Source: an uncultured Actinomycetes bacterium
GTDB lineage: Bacteria > Actinomycetota > Actinomycetes > Nanopelagicales > Nanopelagicaceae
Length of the DNA: 31,724 nucleotides
Assembly: GCA_937864205.1 (NCBI GenBank)
Contig: CALMJB010000081.1
Location: 1 to 31,724 of the forward strand
Direction of reading: 5' to 3'
Below are positions 7,470-15,237 of the stretch, one piece after another. Position 1 is the stretch's first letter. Each line of letters opens with the position of its first letter. The position numbers were made by a program, and so were the translations under genes. The notes beneath the pieces are model-generated. The model searched no databases, had not been told where the DNA came from, and saw only the letters and a program-made list of their open reading frames with translations.

Positions 7470-8978
7470 TTAACCGGCTAGATTATTTGTGGCTTTATTC
7501 ATTGCAAAATCTTTTCGATTCGCACTGCGCACGATATTTCGCAACATGGTTGGGAATACAAACATATGTAAAGGTGAAATTACATACCAATAAAGTTGCC
7601 CACCTAATCCCCGCGGTGAAAATAATGCAGTTTGCGTGATTTTGCGTCGACCATTTCCCAGATTTTCAATCCGAAATTCCAGCCAAGCTTTTCCGGGCAA
7701 AATCATCTCGGCATAAAGTCTTAATAATCTTTCGTTATCTATCTGCTCAACTCGCCAAAAATCCAAACTATCACCGATTCGCAGATGTAACGGATCTCTT
7801 CGACCCCGTCGTAATCCAACTCCGCCAAAGATACGATCTATTAATCCTCTTAAGTACCATAAGTAATCAGATCCGTACCAACCAACTTCGCCACCGATTT
7901 GCTCAACGGTTTTCCATAAACTTTCCACGCTCGCCGAAGTTATTGCGATGCGTTCATCTTTTAAAGTCATTTCGCCGGCCCAATCCGGATCACCTTGTGC
8001 CTTTTGCCAAGGCGCCGTTGGAGTTGTTGCATCAGACCAACGAGTTTCAACTGCATTATTTGTAGTTCTCGAAATTGCCAATTCAATTGCAGTGTCAATT
8101 GAAATCAAACCTTGTGGAGGATTTGGAATAATCTGGTCAATACTTTTTGCAGGATCAGCAATTACTTCGCTAATTAAAGATGCCACCAATGGTCTGGCCA
8201 ACTTAGTAGGTACCGGTGTGACAAAACCAATCCAGAGACTAGATAACTTTGGCGTTAAAACTGGAACTTTGATGATGATTCGTTTACGCAATCCGGAAAT
8301 TTTCGCAAATTTTTGCATCATCTGTGCATAAGAGAGAACTTCTGGTCCACCAATATCGAATATGCCACTAACTGGTTTTTCAAGTTTTGCCGCACCATTT
8401 AAGTACCAAAGCACATCTCTAATTGCAATTGGTTGGGTTTTATTCATTACCCATTTAGGCGTGGTCATGATTGGCAGACGATGCGTTAAATGTCGCAACA
8501 TCTCAAATGAAGCCGAACCTGAACCGATGATAATTCCGGCGCGCAATTCCATTACTGGAACATTCGTGCTCGCTAACTCTCTGCCAGTGTTTGCCCTAGA
8601 AGCTAAATGTTGACTCTGCTTCTTATCATTTGCAATTCCACCTAAATAAACAATTTGTGAAACTTTTTGTTCAGCAGCTGCTTTCGCAAAATTTCTAGCC
8701 ATTTGCGCTTCAATTTCATCAAATCTAGGTCCAGCATTTATGGAATGCAACAAATAAAAAACGGTGTGAATCCCCGCCATTGCATCAGATATCGCTTTGA
8801 AATCATTTGCATTTCCGATAGCGATTTCGACTTGGCTTGCCCAAGGATGAGCCATAGCTTTTTGTTGATCGCGTACTAAAACCCGAACTTGAAAATTATT
8901 TGCCAGTAAATTTGTAACTAATCTGCCACCGACATACCCCGATGCACCGGTTACCAGGATTTTGCGCGCCTCGTTCAT
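7470..8978 (-). CDS. NAD(P)-binding SDR epimerase fused to DUF2867 domain
   Basis: A 502-residue two-domain protein. Residues 1-300 are an atypical/extended SDR domain with the dinucleotide-binding motif TGASGYVGGRL and IVYLGGIAN, similar to YbjT-like nucleotide-sugar or quinone-epimerase-type proteins. From about residue 320 to the end lies DUF2867, marked by WYGSDYLWYLRGLIDRIFGG, RRGRRDPLHLRIGDSLDFW and ALFSPRGLGGQLYWYVISP. This fusion is widespread in actinobacteria; its reaction is unknown. The gene is divergent from ndh over a 56-bp spacer. TAGTGT lies 7 nt before the ATG. Confidence 0.87.
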   Translation of the reverse strand: MNEARKILVTGASGYVGGRLVTNLLANNFQVRVLVRDQQKAMAHPWASQVEIAIGNANDFKAISDAMAGIHTVFYLLHSINAGPRFDEIEAQMARNFAKAAAEQKVSQIVYLGGIANDKKQSQHLASRANTGRELASTNVPVMELRAGIIIGSGSASFEMLRHLTHRLPIMTTPKWVMNKTQPIAIRDVLWYLNGAAKLEKPVSGIFDIGGPEVLSYAQMMQKFAKISGLRKRIIIKVPVLTPKLSSLWIGFVTPVPTKLARPLVASLISEVIADPAKSIDQIIPNPPQGLISIDTAIELAISRTTNNAVETRWSDATTPTAPWQKAQGDPDWAGEMTLKDERIAITSASVESLWKTVEQIGGEVGWYGSDYLWYLRGLIDRIFGGVGLRRGRRDPLHLRIGDSLDFWRVEQIDNERLLRLYAEMILPGKAWLEFRIENLGNGRRKITQTALFSPRGLGGQLYWYVISPLHMFVFPTMLRNIVRSANRKDFAMNKATNNLAG

Positions 8979-8985
8979 AAGTAAA

Positions 8986-8991
8986 ACACTA
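8986..8991 (-). promoter_or_regulatory. -10-like element of the SDR/DUF2867 gene
   Basis: TAGTGT on the minus strand, 7 nt before the ATG at 8978, close to the 6-nt spacing seen elsewhere in the window. Confidence 0.4.
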
Positions 8992-9034
8992 GACTTTATT
9001 CATTAACTCGCAACCAGATCGGGGAAAATTTCCA

Positions 9035-10258
9035 GTGAATCGGCCCAAAGTCGTAATTCTCGGTGGCGGTTTTGGCGGATTAACCGCGGCTCGCAATCTC
9101 AGCAAAATCGCCGATGTAACTGTGGTGGATCGACATAACTTTCAGACCTTCCTGCCATTGTTGTATCAGGTTTCTACCGCCGGTTTAGCTGCTGATCATG
9201 TGGCGTATCCAATTCGTGGCGCACTTAAAAAAACTGGTGCCAAATTTTGTATGGCTTCTCCAATTGCCATCGATCATCGAAACAAAGAGATTAAATTAGA
9301 TAGCAGTGAGATTTTGAAATTTGATCATCTGGTTGTGGCGCTTGGTTCGGCCACTGCAGACTTTGGAATCCCCGGAGTAACTCAGTACACGCTCGGTATG
9401 AAATCGGTAAGTGAAGCGCTCAATATTCGGGCAGAAGTTATGCGTAGATTTGAAGATCTCTGTCGATTTCAAGATGACACAATGTTCAATATTTCAGTAG
9501 TAGGTGGAGGTCCAACCGGCGTTGAAATGGCTGGTGCACTCGCAGAATTACAACGGGGACCTTTGAAATCAGATGAACCAAATGCGGCGGCAAACATAAA
9601 AGTGCGAATAATCGAAGCCGGGCCAAGATTATTGCCACCATTTTCCGAGTCATTATCTGCTCGAACAAAACGTGATCTGGAAAAACTTGGCGTTGAAGTT
9701 CTGCTTAACGCAGCTGTTAAAAAAGTGGCACACCGAAAAATTGAACTAGCTAATGGTCAGGAAATTGATTCTGAAATAACTATATGGGCTGCCGGTGTTA
9801 CCGGATCACCAGCAATCGCACAATTAAATTTGCCAACTGATCGGGGCAGAATAAAAGTTGATCCAACACTGCAAGTTTCAAATTATCCATACATCTGGGC
9901 GATTGGCGATAACGCCGGTGCAATGGATAAAGATGGCAAGTTTTTACCAATGGTCGCACCAGTCGCGATACAACAGGGAAAATTTTTGGCAAAACAATTA
10001 CAGCGCATCGCAGCTGGCAAACCTTTGCAGAACTTCAAATATCTAGATAAAGGTTCAATGGCAACCATCGGACGAAACAAAGCAATTGTTGAAGTAAGAG
10101 GATTAAAGTTAACCGGAATTTTGGCTTGGTATGCATGGTTATGGTTGCACTTGTTTTATCTCTTAGGCGGCCGAAACAAGATTGGCACAATGGCCGATTG
10201 GACCTGGAACTATCTGACATTTGATCGTGGTAACCGACATATTATGGATATAACTTAA
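9035..10258 (+). CDS. ndh: Type II NADH dehydrogenase (NDH-2)
   Basis: Single-subunit, non-proton-pumping NADH:quinone oxidoreductase of 407 residues. The FAD-binding GGGFGGLTAARNL is at residues 9-21 and the NAD(H)-binding VVGGGPTGVEMAGALAEL at about 155. The LPLLYQVSTAGLA segment and the FAD-contacting AIGDNAGAMDKDG and APVAIQQGKFLA are family-typical. A C-terminal amphipathic/hydrophobic stretch (WYAWLWLHLFYLLGGRNK) should anchor it to the inner face of the membrane. The start is GTG, with GGGGA 8-9 nt upstream. The stop overlaps the next ATG by one base (TAATG), so the hydrolase is translationally coupled. Confidence 0.9.
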   Translation: MNRPKVVILGGGFGGLTAARNLSKIADVTVVDRHNFQTFLPLLYQVSTAGLAADHVAYPIRGALKKTGAKFCMASPIAIDHRNKEIKLDSSEILKFDHLVVALGSATADFGIPGVTQYTLGMKSVSEALNIRAEVMRRFEDLCRFQDDTMFNISVVGGGPTGVEMAGALAELQRGPLKSDEPNAAANIKVRIIEAGPRLLPPFSESLSARTKRDLEKLGVEVLLNAAVKKVAHRKIELANGQEIDSEITIWAAGVTGSPAIAQLNLPTDRGRIKVDPTLQVSNYPYIWAIGDNAGAMDKDGKFLPMVAPVAIQQGKFLAKQLQRIAAGKPLQNFKYLDKGSMATIGRNKAIVEVRGLKLTGILAWYAWLWLHLFYLLGGRNKIGTMADWTWNYLTFDRGNRHIMDIT

Positions 10259-11082
10259 TGTTCTTAAATCGACCGCGCCGAAAATTCATTTCGGTAGATG
10301 GTCACCAGCTTTGGTGCAGCGAATGGAACAACAATGGTGAGCCACTTGTTTTATTACACGGCGGTTTAAGTCATACCGAAAAATTTGAAAAACCAATATT
10401 GCCAGCAGTTGCCCGAAATTTTCATGTTTATGCATATGATCGCAGCGCACATGGCAGAACGAAAATTAGAAATAAGTTCTTTAATTTTGATGTACAAACC
10501 AAAGAATTAATTGCATATTTAGAAACAGTTGTTAAAGCGCCAGCACATTTAATTGGGTACAGCGATGGTGCAAATGTCGGTTTATTAGCATCCATAACAC
10601 GGCCCGATTTGGTGAAATCGTTAATCGGAATCGGGATGAATTACACACACAAAGCTGGATTGAACTTTAAAACCTTTGATTTCTCAGTTAGCGAAGAAGA
10701 GGCAGCTAAGTTCTTCGCACTTTCTGGGCAAAACACGGCTACATTAAGAAAAATCAAAAAAAAGGCATTCGCGGTTTGGAAATCAGAACCAAAGTTGAAG
10801 TTATCTGACTTAAAGAAAATTGAAATACCGGTATTAGTTGTTGCCGCAGATGATGAACCATTCAATAGCAAGATGACTTTTGAGATGTATGAAGCGTTGC
10901 CAAATGGCAGATTAGCGATTATTCCAGGCAGTTCTCATGCGGTAGTGCACGAGAAAACAAAGTTACTTCGTTCAGTAATTAAAGATTTCTACCAGAATCA
11001 ATCTTTCCCAATAACTAAATCACCTAACCGAAGGGCAAAAAGGCAACAGCAGATCGAATCTGCTGGCTCAACTATAAATTAA
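10258..11082 (+). CDS. Alpha/beta hydrolase
   Basis: A 274-residue alpha/beta-hydrolase-fold protein. The oxyanion segment LLHGGLSHTEKF, the nucleophile elbow GYSDGANVG (Ser, with Asp after it), the acid region VVAADDEPFN and the catalytic His in PGSSHAVVHE appear in the canonical order. The GYSDGA elbow is common among esterases and lactonases; the substrate is unknown. It is coupled to ndh by a TAATG overlap. The C-terminal 20 residues are a basic, glutamine-rich tail that contains an 8-bp inverted repeat and ends in a TTAA shared with the stop of the convergent GMC oxidoreductase gene. Confidence 0.85.
   Translation: MFLNRPRRKFISVDGHQLWCSEWNNNGEPLVLLHGGLSHTEKFEKPILPAVARNFHVYAYDRSAHGRTKIRNKFFNFDVQTKELIAYLETVVKAPAHLIGYSDGANVGLLASITRPDLVKSLIGIGMNYTHKAGLNFKTFDFSVSEEEAAKFFALSGQNTATLRKIKKKAFAVWKSEPKLKLSDLKKIEIPVLVVAADDEPFNSKMTFEMYEALPNGRLAIIPGSSHAVVHEKTKLLRSVIKDFYQNQSFPITKSPNRRAKRQQQIESAGSTIN
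11047..11065 (-). terminator. Hairpin at the convergent ndh-hydrolase / GMC junction
   Basis: CAGCAGAT, CGA, ATCTGCTG is a perfect 8-bp inverted repeat inside the last codons of the hydrolase gene. On the minus strand it is followed within a few nt by TTGCCTTTTT, so it could end transcription of the GMC gene 14 nt past its stop. On the plus strand no T run follows. Confidence 0.5.
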
Positions 11083-12758
11083 ACTCTTAAAGCCGCCGGA
11101 GCGTTTTCTGGAACAAATGGATTATTCGGAACAACTCGTGGAATTCGTTGATAAGTTGAATTCTGTGCCGGTCTTGGATCTGATTCGCCTTTATTTGGCC
11201 AAAACGAGAATGCCCGCTCTGCTTGTGCGGTGATAGTTAGTGAAGGATTCACGCCTAAATTAGCGGTGACGCTTGAACCATCAACGATATGCAAATTCGG
11301 GTAATTCCAAACTCGATGATAAGGATCAATCACGCCAGATGATGCATCTGAACCAATTACACAACCACCAACAAAGTGTGCGGTAAAAGGTGCGTTTACT
11401 AAATCGCCAACATGCCCACCGGCAATGCCACCGCGATTTTGCGCAATCTTCCGAGCCACTTCGTTGGCCGCTGGAATGTATGTGGCATTTGGATTTTGAG
11501 AATCATTTTTACTGGAAATTCTCCAACCAAAAATTCCCCGCTTTGAAAATACCGTTATTGCCGAATCAACATTTTGCATGATTAACGCAATTACAGTGCG
11601 CTCGCTCCAGCGACGTACATCTAAAATTTTCATTACGTAGTTTGGTTTCAGAATTAGTTGTTTTAGCCATTGCCGCCGACGAGCGTTTATATTGAAACCG
11701 TCGGTCATTACCGTCTGCAGCAAACCCATCAAATTACTACCTTTGCCATATCGAACTGGTTCTACATGTGTGTGTTCATCTGGAAAAAATGATGAGGTAA
11801 TCGCGGCGCCTTTGCTGTAATCGATTTTAGATTTCTTCATGATTGTGCCAGTCAAAGCTTCACTGTTAGTGCGCGAGAGTTTTCCTAAATGATCTGAGAG
11901 TTTTGGTAAAACTGATTTCGCTTTCATTTGGTGCAATAACTTTTGAGTGTTGTATGTTCCGGCCGCAACCACCACTTGCGCCGCTGAAAATTTACGCACT
12001 CCACCAAACCAAGCACCAGTTTTTCTCGCGGTGATTAACCAACCACCATTCGACATTTCTTCAATTCTGGTAACAGTAGTTTCCGGAAATACTTTTGCGC
12101 CAGCCTTTTCTGCTAATCCCAAATAATTTTTCGGTAATGTATTTTTTGCGTTGTGTCGGCAGCCGGTCATGCAGCCACCACATTGCAAACAGCCATTTCG
12201 TTCTGGGCCAACCCCGCCGAAAAATGGATCGCTAGATTTTTTGCCAGCGCCGTCGCCAAAATAAACTCCAAGTGGTGCGAGTTTGAATGTATGTCCAACT
12301 CCCATTTGATCTGCCACCTCTTTCATCGCTTCATCCGATGGCGACATATATGGATTTTTCGTCACACCTAACATTCGACTGGCTTGGTCATACCAAGGCG
12401 ACAATTCATCATCCCAATCTGTGATGTGACGCCACTGTTTATCTTCAAAATAAGAGGTTGGTGGCTTATATAAAGTGTTTGCGTAAACCAATGAACCACC
12501 GCCGACACCGGCACCAGCCAGAACCAAGACATCCGGTAGCGCGTGAATTCGTTGAATTCCTTTTAATCCCAACTTTGGAAAAAATAGGAATTTACTGATT
12601 CGCCATGAAGTTTTCGGAAAATCTTTATCGGCAAATCTTTTGCCGGCTTCTAAAACCGCAACTTTATAATTTTTTTCTGTCAATCTAAGTGCTGCGACTG
12701 ATCCGCCAAATCCAGAACCAACCACAACGACATCAAAGTCGTGATTGACTTTTTTCAT
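11079..12758 (-). CDS. GMC-family FAD oxidoreductase, cholesterol-oxidase-like
   Basis: A 559-residue flavoprotein. The Rossmann motif VVVGSGFGGSVAALRL is at residues 11-26, GAGVGGGSLVYANTLY at about 83, and FVGGCVIGSDASSGVIDPYH with DGSSVTANLGVNPSLTITA near the C-terminus. This arrangement is that of the GMC oxidoreductase branch containing mycobacterial ChoD. A cysteine cluster, CLQCGGCMTGC (C-x2-C-x2-C-x3-C), lies at about residues 190-200 and resembles an Fe-S site; similar cysteines occur in relatives, so it is probably a family trait. The oxidised alcohol is unknown. There is no signal peptide. The gene follows the SbtA gene by 4 nt, with a -10-like hexamer overlapping the sbtA stop. 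Confidence 0.87.
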   Translation of the reverse strand: MKKVNHDFDVVVVGSGFGGSVAALRLTEKNYKVAVLEAGKRFADKDFPKTSWRISKFLFFPKLGLKGIQRIHALPDVLVLAGAGVGGGSLVYANTLYKPPTSYFEDKQWRHITDWDDELSPWYDQASRMLGVTKNPYMSPSDEAMKEVADQMGVGHTFKLAPLGVYFGDGAGKKSSDPFFGGVGPERNGCLQCGGCMTGCRHNAKNTLPKNYLGLAEKAGAKVFPETTVTRIEEMSNGGWLITARKTGAWFGGVRKFSAAQVVVAAGTYNTQKLLHQMKAKSVLPKLSDHLGKLSRTNSEALTGTIMKKSKIDYSKGAAITSSFFPDEHTHVEPVRYGKGSNLMGLLQTVMTDGFNINARRRQWLKQLILKPNYVMKILDVRRWSERTVIALIMQNVDSAITVFSKRGIFGWRISSKNDSQNPNATYIPAANEVARKIAQNRGGIAGGHVGDLVNAPFTAHFVGGCVIGSDASSGVIDPYHRVWNYPNLHIVDGSSVTANLGVNPSLTITAQAERAFSFWPNKGESDPRPAQNSTYQRIPRVVPNNPFVPENAPAALRV

Positions 12759-12762
12759 TGAA

Positions 12763-13752
12763 TTAACTTAGCAACCTTGCGAAATTTTCGTAAAGGGGTA
12801 TTCCGATTATTAAATTGAATGGGAAAGTTAGTCCAATAGAACAGGTAATCGCCAAACTATTCTTAGCATTCGGCAGCGCAATAGCGACCGCTGCCGGAGC
12901 AGCAATATAAGAAGCACTGGCGCAAAGCACCGCCAAAGCGGTGGTACCACCGATTGATAGCCCTACAACTGTTCCACCAACGGCACCTAAGAAGCCAGCC
13001 AAAATTGGAAAGATAACTGCAAACAAAATCATGCCACTTCCAACTGCCCGAATTTGATGGAAATTTTTACCCGCCATGAATCCAATTTGTAATAAGAAAA
13101 TTGAAAGAAAACCATTTAATAGATTTACGAAGAATGGCGAAACTTTGTCATAACCGGCATCAGATGTGATTGCGCCAATAATCAAACCGCCAACCAATAA
13201 TAAAACTGTCTTTCCTAAAATTATCTCTTGAAAAGTTTCTCGCCAGTGCACATCAGACTTGCCACCAACCTTTATTGCCGATCTGGTCGCTAGGAAGATG
13301 CCAACGACTAATCCTGGAATTTCCATAATCGTTAATAGTGTCGGTGCAAATCCTTCAACTGCAATTTTGTTACTTTCTAAAATCAATAAGGCTGCTGAGA
13401 ATGTGACAAGTGAGGTAGAACCATAATGCGCAGCAATAGAACCGCGATCAATATCTTGCAGATTTTTAATACTTTTAAGTAAATAAAAAGCGATAAATGG
13501 AATAAGTATTCCCAAAAGTAATGTCATCAAGCTGGGGCGAAGGATTTCCGAAAAGGTCACATGTTTCAGTGCGTGACCACCCTTTAATCCGATACCAAAC
13601 AAAAGATAAATTGATAAAAATTGATAAATCGCATCGGGAATACTGACATCTGCAATAGTACGAGCTGCTAAGAAACCGAGAATAAAGACTAATACCGGTA
13701 CTGAAGTCAGATTTGTGATTGCTATATCAATTGACTGAGGCATTGAAGTCAC
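12763..13752 (-). CDS. SbtA-family sodium-dependent bicarbonate permease
   Basis: A 329-residue polytopic membrane protein with about ten hydrophobic segments in two inverted halves. PVLVFILGFLAAR, then IYLLFGIGLKGGHAL in the first half, HYGSTSLVTFSAALLILES in the middle, and LASASYIAAP-like CASASYIAAPAAVAIALPNA in the second half match the SbtA (DUF897) family, which in cyanobacteria imports bicarbonate with sodium. No sbtB-like PII gene adjoins it. The start is GTG at 13752 with TAGGAT 7 nt upstream; an ATG at 13743 is the alternative. The gene is transcribed together with, or just ahead of, the GMC oxidoreductase gene. Confidence 0.85.
   Translation of the reverse strand: MTSMPQSIDIAITNLTSVPVLVFILGFLAARTIADVSIPDAIYQFLSIYLLFGIGLKGGHALKHVTFSEILRPSLMTLLLGILIPFIAFYLLKSIKNLQDIDRGSIAAHYGSTSLVTFSAALLILESNKIAVEGFAPTLLTIMEIPGLVVGIFLATRSAIKVGGKSDVHWRETFQEIILGKTVLLLVGGLIIGAITSDAGYDKVSPFFVNLLNGFLSIFLLQIGFMAGKNFHQIRAVGSGMILFAVIFPILAGFLGAVGGTVVGLSIGGTTALAVLCASASYIAAPAAVAIALPNAKNSLAITCSIGLTFPFNLIIGIPLYENFARLLS
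12765..12770 (-). promoter_or_regulatory. -10-like element before the GMC gene, inside the sbtA 3' end
   Basis: TAAGTT on the minus strand, 6 nt before the ATG at 12758 and overlapping the sbtA stop codon. It fits the leaderless pattern, but in AT-rich sequence it may be chance; an intra-operon promoter is possible. Confidence 0.35.
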
Positions 13753-13759
13753 AGATTTA

Positions 13760-13765
13760 ATCCTA
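13760..13765 (-). promoter_or_regulatory. -10-like element of the sbtA-type gene
   Basis: TAGGAT on the minus strand, 7 nt before the GTG at 13752. It favours the GTG start over the ATG at 13743. Confidence 0.4.
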
Positions 13766-13812
13766 ACTAAAGTCGATTTTTACTCAACCGCAACATCAAT
13801 ATTTGAAACCAC

Positions 13813-13818
13813 TAATCT
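13813..13818 (+). promoter_or_regulatory. -10 element of the PGPGW gene, leaderless type
   Basis: TAATCT followed by AGTGAC and the ATG at 13825: exact 6-nt spacing, no Shine-Dalgarno. Confidence 0.55.
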
Positions 13819-13824
13819 AGTGAC

Positions 13825-14145
13825 ATGAAATATGAACGTATTCGAGACAATTGGCGCAAATTTCCGCACCCGATTCGTTGGTTGGTTACAGCAATCCTTG
13901 GAATAAGCCTGCTTGGTCTTGGCATAATTTTCTTAGTTCTACCCGGACCTGGTTTTCCATTAATAATTGCCGGCCTCGCAATTTTGGCGACCGAATTTAC
14001 TTGGGCAGAAATCCTTTTAAATAAATCCAAACTACATCTAAATACTGTTGTAGAGAAAGCCAAACCAAAAATTAAGATCTTAGTTGCGTTAGCCATTGTC
14101 TTGGCACTTAGTGCCACCACAACTTTTTACCTTATTAAATATTGA
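13825..14145 (+). CDS. PGPGW-type (TIGR02611-like) transmembrane protein
   Basis: A 106-residue membrane protein. Two hydrophobic spans around residues 17-38 and 42-58 enclose the motif LPGPGFPLIIAGLAILATEF, the signature of the PGPGW/TIGR02611 family of actinobacterial membrane proteins; the F where W is usual is a minor variant. A polar helix EILLNKSKLHLNTVVEKAK follows, then a third hydrophobic segment near the C-terminus. Function is unknown. It is monocistronic, divergent from sbtA and convergent with the tRNA gene. Confidence 0.8.
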   Translation: MKYERIRDNWRKFPHPIRWLVTAILGISLLGLGIIFLVLPGPGFPLIIAGLAILATEFTWAEILLNKSKLHLNTVVEKAKPKIKILVALAIVLALSATTTFYLIKY

Positions 14146-14176
14146 TTTTTTATTTGATTAATAATTTTTCTAGTTG

Positions 14177-14248
14177 AGCCCCCCGTCAGGATTGAACTGA
14201 CGACCTTCCGCTTACAAGGCGGATGCTCTACCACTGAGCTAGGGAGGC
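14177..14248 (-). tRNA. tRNA-Thr (anticodon TGT)
   Basis: A complete cloverleaf is readable on the minus strand: acceptor GCCTCCC with GGGGGGC (7 bp, one G-T), D arm GCTCAGTGGTAGAGC, anticodon stem TCCGC/GCGGA with loop CTTGTAA (anticodon TGT, reading ACA), and T arm GTCAG-TTCAATC-CTGAC. CCA is not encoded. The discriminator base is T. Confidence 0.95.
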
Positions 14249-14268
14249 GTTACTTGAGCAAGTGGGCA

Positions 14269-14274
14269 ATTATC
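14269..14274 (-). promoter_or_regulatory. -10 element of tRNA-Thr
   Basis: TGCGATAAT on the minus strand: GATAAT with an upstream TG as in extended -10 promoters, about 20 bp before the mature 5' end. No clear -35. Confidence 0.4.
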
Positions 14275-14307
14275 GCACGATTGAACTATTGATCTTTTAG
14301 GTCGTAG

Positions 14308-14313
14308 TAGTTT
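14308..14313 (+). promoter_or_regulatory. -10 element of ppx, leaderless type
   Basis: TAGTTT, then TTCTCC and the ATG at 14320. Spacing is the recurrent 6 nt. Confidence 0.5.
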
Positions 14314-14319
14314 TTCTCC

Positions 14320-15237
14320 ATGCGACTTGGGGTACTAGATGTAGGTTCAAACACTGTTCATCTTCAGGTGATGGATACTCATCCCGGTGCCAGACCAAAT
14401 CCAACCTTTAACTTTAAGGAAGAGCTGAAACTTACTCAGTATCTAAATGAAAAAGATGAGATTTCAAATGAGGGAATTAATAAGTTAAGAACAACAGTCA
14501 AGCGAGCAATTGCTGCGGCAAACTCTATAAAGACTGATGAGCTTCTACCTTTCGCAACATCCGCGTTGCGCGAGGCTAAAAATGGTGCCGCGATAATTAA
14601 ATCAATCAATAAAGATTTTCAAATCGATTTACAAGTTCTACCAGGTGAGGAAGAGGCAAAACTTACATTTCTAGCAGCACGACGTTGGTTTGGTTGGTCC
14701 TCTGGCAGATTGCTGATGGTTGATATCGGTGGCGGATCTTTAGAAATGGCGGTTGGCGTAGATGAGTCACCGGAAATTGCTATTTCTCTCCCGCTTGGCG
14801 CAGCCCGGGTGACCAAAGATTTTCTAAAGGGCGATCCCTTCACCGAAAAATCTATCAAGCAAATGCGAAATCACATTGAGTCTCAATTAGAAGAGGTACT
14901 ACAAAAATTAGTTAATCACCAAGAGAAGGATCGGGCAATCGCAACTAGTAAAACATTACGTACGCTGGCTAGATTATGTGGTGATTGGGAGAGCGGAAAT
15001 GGTAAAAATATAAAGATTGATTCGGTTCGAAAAGTTGCAACACGACTCTCTGAGATGACCTTGTCAGCTCGAAGTAAATTACCAGGTGTATCTGAAAATC
15101 GTGCCTCTCAAATAGTCGCAGGTGCTTTTGTTGCCGAAAGCGTTATGCGCAATCTAGATATTAATGAGTTGGAAATTTGTCCCTGGGCTTTACGTGAGGG
15201 AATCGTTTTGAAGTGGCTGGATTGGATGGAGGTTTAA
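14320..15237 (+). CDS. ppx: Ppx/GppA-family exopolyphosphatase
   Basis: A 305-residue enzyme of the ASKHA phosphatase fold that trims polyphosphate or hydrolyses pppGpp. Phosphate 1 motif: GVLDVGSNTVHLQV at residues 4-17. ATSALREAKNG follows. Phosphate 2 motif: LMVDIGGGSLEMAVG at about 130. The length matches the short single-module actinobacterial Ppx proteins, which lack the long C-terminal HD-like extension of E. coli Ppx. It faces the mutT1-like/ppk1 operon tail to tail, with both stop codons in one TTAA (15234-15237). Polyphosphate degradation opposite its synthase is consistent with context; GppA activity cannot be excluded. Confidence 0.88.
   Translation: MRLGVLDVGSNTVHLQVMDTHPGARPNPTFNFKEELKLTQYLNEKDEISNEGINKLRTTVKRAIAAANSIKTDELLPFATSALREAKNGAAIIKSINKDFQIDLQVLPGEEEAKLTFLAARRWFGWSSGRLLMVDIGGGSLEMAVGVDESPEIAISLPLGAARVTKDFLKGDPFTEKSIKQMRNHIESQLEEVLQKLVNHQEKDRAIATSKTLRTLARLCGDWESGNGKNIKIDSVRKVATRLSEMTLSARSKLPGVSENRASQIVAGAFVAESVMRNLDINELEICPWALREGIVLKWLDWMEV

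Noticed and set aside
14146..14176. Intrinsic terminator between the PGPGW gene and tRNA-Thr
   Set aside because: The stretch is A/T-rich but contains no stem able to form a stable hairpin.
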